From assembly GCF_022539315.1 (NCBI RefSeq), contig NC_066316.1, positions 26,433,245 to 26,497,244 on the forward strand: a stretch of 64,000 nt of DNA, written 5' to 3'. The notes under the pieces are model-generated. The model was given only the letters and a program-made list of their open reading frames with translations. It had not been told where the DNA came from and made no database searches. Each line of letters starts with the position of its first letter. Positions within the stretch are counted from its first letter, which is position 1. The translations under genes were made by a program, and so were the position numbers. This document shows positions 38,401-49,100 of the stretch, piece after piece. The DNA comes from Serinus canaria. Taxonomy: Eukaryota; Chordata; Aves; Passeriformes; Fringillidae.

Positions 38401-41400
38401 TTAGACAAATTACTGTACTCTAAAAAGTGACATCAAAAATTGCCTCTCCATCTTTATTAGCTTACTTTTTCTCAGTCAAATATGTTTGGCTTACAAGAAA
38501 AACGATGTTTTTCATTCTGACCTCAGGCTTCCCAAATTCAAACAGAGCTATGGGTCAATAGCTGAATGAGAACAGGTTTGTCAGAATGATTCAGATCCTT
38601 TTTGACACCTCAGCATCTTCAAATTACTGCTTATGTCAGGCACTGGTTATGCCTGACACTGAAAGCCTGGGAACAAGCACATGGTTCAGATGATGATCTG
38701 TGTTTAGGAATTCAGATAATCTTGTGGTAGCTCTGTTCCACTCCATGTGAAATGAAAAAGTAACATAATTTTTTTTGTCACTGTAGTTAAAGCAGAAGAG
38801 TAAGACAAGAGTCAGCCAATGTAATGAGTTAGAAATGTTTTATATTAGCTTTACATAGCTGAGTGAATACGAATCTTTTCTTGATGTTTTATGCCAACAA
38901 GTGTTGTGGAGGCTGTCTGTAGGCAATACGTACCAGGGAAAGTGATTTTGCTACATGGTTATTAAAAAACAATACTGCCACAATTGCTTGGCTAGAAAGG
39001 GCTACAGAAGATGTCTTCTTTCTGATGGCTGGGGGCAGCAGCAGAAGTCAGGGATTCCACCTGGGCTTTTGGGTCATTGTAAATCCAACAGGTCTCCCTC
39101 CAGCTGGCAGGAGCCCAAGAGCAGCATCCCAGGTCTGTCTAGACCCTGAAGAAGGAGGGGTGTTTGGTAGAAAAATGAAATTATGTCCTTTTCAGCTTCA
39201 TGGTAATTTAAGTAAATTGTTGATAGAGCTGAGCTTGTAGGCTTTGGCCTTTAAATTACTATTGGCCACAAGATGAAGACCAAAAGTAAGATATCTGTAA
39301 AGTGGCACATCCAAGACAATTCACAACAACCCAGAGCTGCCTCTCCATTTAGAGACAGCCATCTCCTGATGTTCTTGAGCTAGCTCCCATTTCTGGGCAC
39401 AGTGAGGTGTGTATGGCTGCTGCAGCCTTGCTGCAGAACTGGGGACCCTTCATGAAAACTGCAGGTAGGGAACATCCCGTCCCATCCTCTAGTTGTGGAG
39501 AACTGGGAACTGAAACTGTGACTGCAGAGAGAGATGTTTGCTCTGAAATTAGGAAAAAGAGCAATTAAGGAAAACTCATATTGAATCAAAGGGAACAAAT
39601 AAGTAGCCAAAATACAGCAGCTCCTGGTGGAGGAGATGGTGCCCCTTCACAGCACTGGCTCTGCACTGCTTTACCCTGAGAAGGGGCTGTTGGTGATTCT
39701 TCAGGCTCAGTGGCTTTCAACAAGAGGCACAATTGCAGGGACAGTGGCTGGCAGGATTTGGCTGTGGCTGAAGGTGGATATCCAGGCTGATGGAAGGCAC
39801 CTGCGGGTCAGAGCAGTGGAGCAGGGATGTGTGGGTGGGACAGCCTGGCTGCCATGGCTGCTGCTGGCAGGTGGGGTGTGCCACAGCTGCCCCTCCTCAC
39901 TCTGGCAAGTTCAGCTGCCTCACAGGCAACCAGGTGATGGCAAAGCTCTCCAACCTGGCTGGAAATGGCTGGGGGGCAGCCCTTGAAGTAGACCATAGAA
40001 ATGCTGCTACTAGAGGCCACCTGCTCTATTCTGCTTCATAGAATAGCTTACCACTCAGTAAGCTTTAGCTAACATGAGCTGTTTTGTGCCTTCCATCAGG
40101 ACTCTTTCTCTGTGCTTTGATCCTTGCTTTTCCCATCTTCTGGGCATTGACAGAAAGCTGTAAACAGGAGAGCCTGGGCAGGAAAACAAGTTCTTCAGTG
40201 GTGGTCCATGCTCTCTGTTGTGGCCCAAGGCACCTCCCTCAGCATGACATCCTATCAACTTCCCCTGGTGAAAGTGGGAATAATACTCACTTCCCTCTTC
40301 CCATAATCAGTTTCCACAGTGCTGGGAAATTCTAAAATTTCTTCTTGAGCTTACTGACATTTTCTTCCCTGGAAATCCCCTGGGTGACAGTAAATCAGCA
40401 AAAGAGTATTAACATGGTCTGGGCACTCCCAGATGTGCTGTGACAGGAGGCTTCACTGTTGATGATCCTGTCACAGCCCAGGTAACTGGCACAGTAAGGG
40501 CAAATGAACAAAATGCACAGGGTGGGGAATTCTTTGATTATTGAGTAAATTGGAGAAACTCAGTCCACAGAACTGCCTTTCTTTCCAGGAGGAATATTGT
40601 GACGTGGAATTTTGTTCCATGATTGTTTTATGTAAAACATTTCTTGAAAATTAAAACAACTTAATTTTAAATAGGTCACAAGCAGCCTAGGCAAGTAAGT
40701 GAACTGTGTTTTAACAAAGTTCAATTACATCAACTCACAGATGGCATTCTGAATTTTGGAAAGACCATTCTGCTTTAAGGTTTAGCACTTGGGATTAAAG
40801 ACAGTACAGTATGACTTAAAAGATTTAAGAATTATACTCTAGGAAGTCATGCTATAATAAGCTTTAGATCAACAGTTCATATAGCATCATGGGACTCTCA
40901 GACCCCCAAGAGAAAGAGTTCTAATATACTGTAACCTACAACTTTCCCCTTGAAATGTCTTAGTTCTGCAAAGCAATAAACCAGTCTGGACTAAGTTACT
41001 GGAGGTCTTTGAAGTACTGGAAGACCCATAAATAAGGTGAGTACTTTGGAAGGGGGGGCTCATTTTGTGGTGTACATATACAACTATTTCATAGTCAAGT
41101 TGATTTGTAGCCGCCTGTATGTCAGTTTCCTGGGAGCAATAAATCTTCATTCAAGCAAAACTAAAATGTCACCAGTATTTATTTCATGCATTTTTTACCC
41201 TATCATAAGAAGAAAAAGTCAGTATTCATGTAAACTTCTATGCCCAGCTTGCAGCTCTGTGCTAAAACCATGCTTCATAGTATGAAATTTTTATAAATCT
41301 AAAATGTAAACATTGGGTAACAGATGTACCATTGCATGGCCAAAAAAGAGTGGTAACTGTCACTGGAGAAATAAAACTGAGTTATTGTTTCCAGTTTCAA

Positions 41401-41560
41401 AAGAACAGCAACAAGTCTAAAAAACTATATGTGATCTTTGTCCTTTTTTCCCCCTCAGACACCTGCACTCATCTAATGTTTCACTGAGCCCTGAAAAATA
41501 AATGCATAGCTTCAGTCTCCTAATCCATGTGGCTCCAGAGACCACTGTTACATGAGAACT
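32471..41560. other. Desert segment, no gene seen
   Basis: No supported gene. It holds a 10-bp perfect inverted repeat (32518-32527 with 32559-32568) and a (TTG)n array near 35.25 kb. A GC-rich but CpG-depleted block lies at about 39600-40020, where GC content is high yet almost no CG remains, so it is not a CpG island. The 119- and 83-codon frames there come from GC content. Confidence 0.7.
35241..35318 (+). repeat. (TTG)n / TTTG microsatellite
   Basis: About 78 bp of TTG units with TTTTG interruptions. Confidence 0.9.
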
Positions 41561-41960
41561 TAAACTGATGATGCTGAGCGTCCTAGGGGCAGCTTAATCT
41601 TTTTTAATTCAAATCAACTGAGTCCCATGTGGCGCTAGGATGATACTCTATATGCTGCAATCAGACTGACCTAGACTTCTTGTGCTCTAAATGATTAATG
41701 AAACTGCCTCCTAGTTTGTTTCCATGGTGATCCGAAACTTGACACGATGTAGGAATCTGCCATTCACGCTGAATGAAACGAGGAGGAGATAGCCCAGGAA
41801 CAAAACTCCAAGAGTTGGACGGAGCAGGCTCAATTTTAAGTCATTAGTCTCCTTGTACTTGGGTTGTTGACTCTTGAAAATAAGAGTGAGATAAAATATC
41901 CAAGTTAATATAGCTTTAATTGGGTAGTTTACGAGTAAATTGTTTCAGTATTAGAAAAAT
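41560..41960. promoter_or_regulatory. Candidate conserved enhancer with retained CpGs
   Basis: Eight CpGs occur in about 370 bp inside a desert where they are otherwise rare, which suggests constraint or hypomethylation. It contains TGATTAAT (41692-41699), an exact HOX-PBX octamer, a TGATAC SIX core (41641-41646) and an X-box-like GTTTCCATGGTGATC (41718-41732). The mammalian SIX2 nephron-progenitor enhancer also lies tens of kb upstream of the gene and carries HOX and SIX sites; orthology is only a hypothesis. Confidence 0.4.
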
Positions 41961-44074
41961 GAGGTACTCTGAATAGAGCTTTTTAAGTTTCCTTTTGATG
42001 GGCAAATGTGGGACAGTGCTAGAGCAATAGCTGCAGAGTTTGCAGTTTCCTATAAAGAAGCTGATTCAACTGTGAAAACCCTGCAATGCCTTTAAATAAT
42101 GCTTAAAGAAAAAAATAAAAACAAAATTTAGGAAAAAAAAAATCTATGTTTAGGTTTTATTGAGCCCATGAAGAAGATGTCTTGTATCCTGCATTTTGGT
42201 ACTGCCATTTCAAATAAGGAGTGATTTACTTCACTGCAGTGCTTTGAGGCTTTCAAAGCAAATAAATGACTTTCAATTTAATTTCCAGAGTAAGCACGTT
42301 GGCAAACTTTTAAATATTTTAGGTAGTCCTGGAACCACTGATAATTATCTTTAGTCACACTTAGGTCTATTCATAGTGCTAAGGTAAAAAAAAAAAAGAA
42401 AAATTAGTAAATTAACGTAGCTGCTGCAACAGCCACAACACCATGAAGCCCAGATCAAAACATCTGCCTGAATTTTTACTCGGAGAGCCAGGGTAGCAGC
42501 ACATGCTGGATTCCAAGAGGCCATTGCTAAATTGTAGGCAGTGTTGGCATTAGTTAGTTACTGAAGTAGACTTGGTTGTTCTGCTGCTGTAGCTTGAGTG
42601 CATTTAGAGCAGGCCTCATCTTTGCTCCTTTCTACTCCCAGGCAAACACATTTGAGCTCTTGTTGAGGCAAACCTCAAAGACCATCTAAAGATGCGCACA
42701 GCAAAGGTTTTCTGAAGACAGTGAGCACAGTGGAGCCCTACAAGCTCTGAGATAATTTGGGGTATTCTTTCTGTCTCTGTCCCTTAACACTGCCTTTATT
42801 GCCTCCTTTCCAAACTCCCAGCACTGAGCACACCACTGTTTTTGTCCTCTCACCAGATCCTCTCCTCCAACACAGTGAGAGATGCTGTTGCTCTTTTCCC
42901 TTCCCTGTCTGTTTAAAGGGAACACTGTTGGCTGTGTTTGCCTCTGGCAGGGCTGGCCCAGCATTGATCTCCCTGCATCTCTCAACAACTTTTCAGGAGG
43001 GCACAGCACACCCAAATCATCTCATGGCTTCATCTGGAATCAATCACAGCAGGTCCACTGATGTCAAGAAAACTATGCTCATTTGCATCAGCACATGACC
43101 TGGTCCTATCTCTTTGTGATCTTTAGATCAACAGAGCTCCTATTGGGATTCATGATCTCAGAGGAATCTCAGCCCACTTTCTAATGTATTTAACCAGTGT
43201 CTGCCATTTTCCTTTCCTATCATAAAAACATTGTGGCTACTGACTCAAATTCACAACAACTCAAAATCTTTTGATAGGAATCTGAGGCATTTCTCTTAGT
43301 ATTGCACCCTGCATTCTGAGACTTTAAGGATCCAGACTTAGCAGAGGGTCTAACTGATGCTGTGTTTCTTAATATATCAGTTACCTTTGCAGATGTAAAA
43401 TACTTCATGTCCAGAATTTTGAAAGGAATCTGAAGTACTTTGTATTTTCAAATATGACTTCATGGACATTGCCCCTGTGTTTCTTCAGCTGTTTTTGAAA
43501 ATCCTCGTTTATGTAATTGCCACAAAAAGATATTATGGTGCAATGGTATTTTCACCAAGTTTTATTTCCTGGGATCAGACAATACTTTAAGTACTTCAAT
43601 TATCATTTTTAGAAGGTAGGGCAGAGAAAAACAGAAATTCTTTAGGATTCCCCAGACCACAAAATCTACTATGCTGCACCCAGATTCCATTTTTAAGACA
43701 ATTCTTATTTGAGGGAAGAGTTTCAACTTGCTTAGAATATCTTTGATTAGTAATAATAACTAAGTACACGTCTCACTGGGATTATTTTTCCAATAATCTT
43801 AGAAAGATTATTGGAAAAATCAGTAATTTTCCTTGGGGGAAAAAAAAGGTTTTGTTTGTTTTTGCAAGAAACAGAGAGAAAAAGAGTTCAAATAGAACAA
43901 GAACAGGTGATGGCTGCACAAGTGGAAGTGTGTGAGACCATGTTCCTGTGATGCCTGTTTGGGAGAAGCTTCACTTCATGGATTTCTGCATATTAGGCCT
44001 TTGGGTTCTGTTTATTTTGCTTTACTCTTATCAAAATAATTTATCAGACCAGCGGGAGGGGGACACTGGCAGAC
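41961..44074. other. Desert segment, no gene seen
   Basis: No gene is supported. A poly(A) run lies at about 42387-42398 and a perfect hairpin at 43784-43820. Confidence 0.65.
43784..43820. repeat. Perfect 17-bp hairpin with 3-nt loop
   Basis: The arms 43784-43800 and 43804-43820 are exact reverse complements around the loop AGA. The arms are AT-rich and include AATAATCTT/AAGATTATT. Confidence 0.9.
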
Positions 44075-44079
44075 TTTTT

Positions 44080-44130
44080 ATCAGGGCCCTCACCTGGGAT
44101 GCAGGAGACTCAAGTTCAACTCACTGCTTC
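44080..44130 (+). mobile_element. Ancient tRNA-derived SINE remnant (MIR-like)
   Basis: CAGGGCCCTCACCTGGGATG and the following GCAGGAGACTCAAGTTCAAC resemble the tRNA-like head of amniote MIR/CORE SINEs, with a B-box-like AGTTCAACTC. Only about 50 bp are recognisable. Confidence 0.45.
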
Positions 44131-45384
44131 AAACCATAAGGGCCAAATTCCTGCAATTTGCATCTGCAGGACAGCCCTTCTCAGATAAGGATTCAGTGAC
44201 TATAATGATTACAGTCCCTCTCTCCTTTGTGTATAAAACCACCCAGGAAGGAGGTGAGAAACTGTGATCAATTATTTTGGCTCAAGTCCTTTTTTGGAGG
44301 CAAACCTGCATGGCAAACCTTGGTGTCTGTCTGCCACTGCCATTCCAGGGAAGCAGCCTGCTTCCTGGGAGGGTGAACTAAGCACAGCCCTAATTTCCCT
44401 GTGGTTTTGTCCTTTCCAAGCAATTAAACCTGAGCCTCTAGGGCAAAAATTAAGAACTTGCTTACATGGGTGAGCAGCAGAATCACCTTGCTGAGGATTC
44501 TGCCAGGGCAGCCAGGTGAATTTGATGCCACCTGCCAGAAGCCCTGCTGCCAGAAATTTTCATTCTCTGAACTTAAGGCCCAGGCTCATTTTGGAATAAA
44601 ACAATGCATTGATCAAGGTACCAGTGGGACTCTGCTTCTTACTTGTGTCACATTTTTGGGAAACAAAGGCTTTGCATCCTCTCAGGCAGGAGAACGCTCA
44701 CTCTCCTGGCAAATGCTTCTCAATGCAGTGAGAGCCACGAGCTCTCCTGGGAGACTTTGGCTACTTCATGACAGTATTTGAAGAAAATTATGTCCTGTGA
44801 TCCTCATAGGAACATAAAATACCTGTTTAAGGTTTAAGGAGACAATGCCAGAATGCAGACATGAAGAAAAAGTCCAAACAGGACTCTAACAGTAATGCCA
44901 ATGATCCCTTAAATCTTCATGACAGGAATCTGTCTTGTTACAATGGCTCCAGTAATATTTTCCTTGGGACAAAGAAAATTCCCATCATTTGAATGCTAAT
45001 TTCTAGATCTTCTGAAGACCATATATGCAGAGGGGAAAGGCAAATCTTCATTTTCAGATGTGAGGTGTCACTTTGAAGTGACTCACAGCTGGGATACACT
45101 TAAAATCCTGTAAATCTGAGGAACCAGTAATCACATATGGGTACAGAAGCTGGCAGTCTAGTTAGGAGGAGGCACTGTATACCTTTATTTTTGTACAGAG
45201 CAGCTCCTGCCTGCTGCCACTGGCAGCTGAGGGACAGGCAGTGCTAGCACATGGACTTACAGAGCAGCAGTGAGGGTTTGTGGTGACTAACTATTTGAAT
45301 ATGAATCAACAATGCAACGCTGTGGCAAAACAAGGCAAATGCTCAGCATTGAGTCACATTAATAAGAATGTCACGCATAAAAGA

Positions 45385-45560
45385 AATGAGGTAATTATTC
45401 TGCTCTACTTCACTTGATAAGCCTCTGCTGGAACGCTGCATGCTGTTGTGAACACCACATTAAGAAAGAAATACATACTAATTGGAGAACTTAGGAAGAG
45501 AACAACAAAAATGAGAAATGATTTGGAAAATAACACTTGTGTGTATGACTGCTCATGAAG
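45385..45560 (+). mobile_element. Ancient CR1/L3-like LINE fragment
   Basis: Phrases such as GGTAATTATTCTGCTCTACT, a CTCTGCTGGAACGCTGCATG-like segment and GAAGAGAACAACAAAAATGA line up in order with the CR1/L3 3' ORF2 region (TGCTCTGCTC...TGGAGTGCTGTGTTCAGTT...AGAGCAACAAAAATGA). The fragment is much more diverged than the other CR1 copies here, so an old insertion. Confidence 0.45.
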
Positions 45561-46130
45561 TGCCATAAAAAAAGGGAGCAATTATTCTTATTATCTTAAT
45601 TCCAGACTAATACAGTCATTAAGTAGGGAAGAAATTGAAATGGGCAATGCCAGGGTTACAGGCTGAAATGCAACATAGAAACAATACTTTCAGAGCAAGA
45701 GGTCAAAAAACCTCTTGGCATCACCATTTGTGGGAACAAATTGAACTAGCCTGGACAGCAGAACTGGCTAGAGGACAATTGATTTCATTCTCCAAATGTT
45801 TCTGAAGTTTCCAAATTTAGCTTTGTGTCAAATCAGAAAATGTCTACATTCTCTGTAGAGGAAAATGTTATGAAAATGGAACATTAAATAAAAGTTTTCT
45901 GTTCAAAAAATTTTAAAATGCATTTAAAATTAAATTATTTCCTATTTTGTGCTATAATGAAAAGTGATGTGGGAAGGAAAAGAACCAAAATAATTATCTT
46001 AAAGGAGACAAAATGGAATCTGTCCACAACATACTCAAACATGAAAAGAAGTTTTTAAAAAAATACAAAAGCATGATACCATAAAATAATTTCAATTTTC
46101 AATAGAACATTATTTTTAAATTCGGTGTAT

Positions 46131-46180
46131 GGTTTATTTTATTTTACCTTATTTTATTGTACCTTATTTTATTTATTTTT
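46131..46180 (+). repeat. Imperfect (TTTTA)n array
   Basis: Repeated TTTTA/ACCTTATTTTATT units over about 50 bp. Confidence 0.8.
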
Positions 46181-49100
46181 AATGTCAGCTTTGTGAGTCA
46201 CATGTTCATCAGGGAAGATTTAGGAAATGTTATCTCCTGTTTTGAGACTTGTAAAATTACTATATAGCAAGGGAAACAAAGGAAGGTCTCTGATGGTTGC
46301 TCTTGAAATTAGAAAGTGCCTTTGGAGACTGTATTCTCCACTTCCACTTTTTAACAATTTATTTCTAGTACTTGTAAAGTACCCAAGAAAGCACACAGAT
46401 CTAAAATGTGTGCAGTGCTGTTGATCAAATGAACAATTTAACATACACTGTGTTAGTTTTCAGCAGTAAAACTGTCCAATTTAAAAATCTCATTGTGGCT
46501 TTTTACATTTGGGTAAGAAAAAGCTGATTTTTTAGAAATATCCACTCTAAGCTACTGGAACAAACAATGAAAAGGACAACATAGCTGTATAAGACTGGAT
46601 GCTGCTTTTTGGCCCTCCTGGTTCTGCTGTCCCTCCTTGCCTTCAGATGAGTGCATTAGCAAATTGCCCATCAGTTGTCTGAGTGTGGCACTGGGCCTTT
46701 GCAGCCCTGGGGATATCAGTAACACAAAGATTGCCCCTTGCCAGCTGCAGTGACCTGCGCCCTACAGCTCTATCTATCACATAAAAATGCACTACTCTGC
46801 TACTGTCACTTTTCACAGCTCCATCTCAGTATCTCTCTTCAGGTTTCCTGCTGACTGACAATGTCAGTTACAACATTTCACACAATTTTTCTTCTCTATG
46901 TGTGAAATTACATAGCCAAGAACTGTGAAAAGAGAATCAGCAGGTTCCTGGTGCTTTCTTTCCAGAAGGAAGAAGAACTAGTCAGCATCTATTGCACAAG
47001 GCAATAGCTCCAGGGAAAAAAAAATCTAAGAATACTTATTCACATTTTTAAACACATCTGCTATGATTCTCTTCAAACTGTTTCTTGTCAGAAAAGAAGG
47101 CCAACAGACACTACTTACCTCAAGCAATTTAGCAGAGATTAATTCCTGAATTCTTAATTTTCAGTATTTTGACTGGAAAGATGATTCTAAGAATAGTGTT
47201 TATCCAGAAAATTCCAAGTTTTAAATACTGCTCACTGACAATATATGGACTAAGAATTATTTGCCTGGTAATTTCAGTCAAGTAAATATGGCAGCTTTAT
47301 GAACAATGCACAGGACAAAGAGGAGAAAAAATGTATTTACAGACAAAAATTATCTTCTTTATTCTGCTCAGCAAAAGTAAAGTAGGATAGATGTTACAGC
47401 TGCAGACCCATGGCTTTTAGTTCTACACACTGACTTAGGAAAAAGACATCAACTTGTTCACCAAAATATAGCTGACCCATTTTCATTATGTTCAGTGAAC
47501 ACATTGCACAGTTATTTCTCCTGACACCTGAGAGAGAGGTCAGGTGAGGGTACTGATTGTGGTGAAGATATGTGGAATCCCTCACCATGTCCTACACCTC
47601 TGGCTTGGTTATTTTGAGTTGTTGAGATCATGTCCTTTGAGCCACAGCATCAGCACAGCTCCCAGAGATGGGGCTATGGAGTCTTACGTGCAGTCCACAC
47701 AAACATTTTCTCCCATTTCCCTTTGCAAAAAGTACCCCCCAAACAATCAACAATGAAAAGGAAGATCAACACAAGCAAATCTTATTTACAGTTAATTAGA
47801 GAGATGGAGCAAGGACTCTCCAAAGACTTCCTTCCTGCTTGTAAAGCAGCAGCATTCATGCCATCTACCTCGAAGGCTTACACAGAAATACCAATGGCAA
47901 GAAGGCATTTTGTACATCCTTTTGGAATTAATTGAACATTTGGGAAACAAAGACAAGACAGCTTCTTGCTGATGGCCAGAACTTACTTTAGGGGTGTTTG
48001 ACTGAAATGTGAAGAAAGAAACGTTTGCTCATGAAGGAGTGCAGTGGGATTGGAAATGTCTGTGCTGTGCTGGAACCCTATCTGTAGTGTATCAAGCAAG
48101 TGAGGTCATTGATAAAAATGAGTGCCACATAACAATTTCCCCACCCCCACTTTAAAAAATTTTACAATAATTAATTCCCATTAATGTAAATTTGATTTTG
48201 TGTAAGTTTTAAAATTGTATTTCTTGATAGTGTTTGTTTTTTTCTTTGCACATTTTCTAAGCAGTCCCTACCACTAAAATAATGTCCTTATACCTAAATT
48301 ATGCTGCTCATAGCATCAAATTTCAGGCAGTTTTTAATTATGAAAAATTAGATATGTAACTTAGAGCTTCCCCAGGATAATCTTTACATATGTTGCCAGG
48401 ACTTAACACACCAGATCAAAACAGGTTTTGTAGTCCTTGGAAGAGATCTGTGGGCTATATTTTTACATGAATAAACTGTTCTTGTACACTTTCTCCAGTC
48501 CATTAACATGAACAGTCTCTTCTTTAGAATTAGACCCAAATATCCTCTTGGATTTTGTCTGATTGTCACGGTGATACACTTAATATATTGTGCTATGTAA
48601 CAGCTTATGTCCATGTCCTACAAAGCAGTAAAGTGGATTTAATTTTTATTAGCAACAAACACACTCAGTGGGGGTTTCATACCATACTGTGGGGTTTTTT
48701 CTCCTTGCAGGTAACTGAAGAGTAAAGCAGAACTGCAGGACAATTGATACCCTTCCTAAATGTTCTTGTGTAAGTTATTGCCCTGGGGACCTTAAGTGTT
48801 CAACTGCCACAGGCAGCACTTGAATATCTCTAGAAACAAAGAAATATTTTAAACACCAGAGACCCATTCAGGTTATAGATGACCTGACACACTGGTAGAT
48901 TTTCAAGATTTGGACCTCCAAATCCAGTTTAACCAGGGCTTATATCCAAAAGTCAGTCCAGGAAGGAAAGGTGTGTGTCAGTCTTGTTTTCTAGCATGTC
49001 CTAGTCAGTGAAGAATTTTTCTTTAGCCTTTTAAAAACAGTGAGACAATTAGAAGTTGTAATTTTGTATCTGTTCATTTTTATACATGGGTGTCCAGCCT

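Noticed and set aside
39600..40020. GC-rich block considered as a CpG island or exon
   Set aside because: It has almost no CpG dinucleotides and overlapping unrelated frames on both strands, and no protein domain was recognised.
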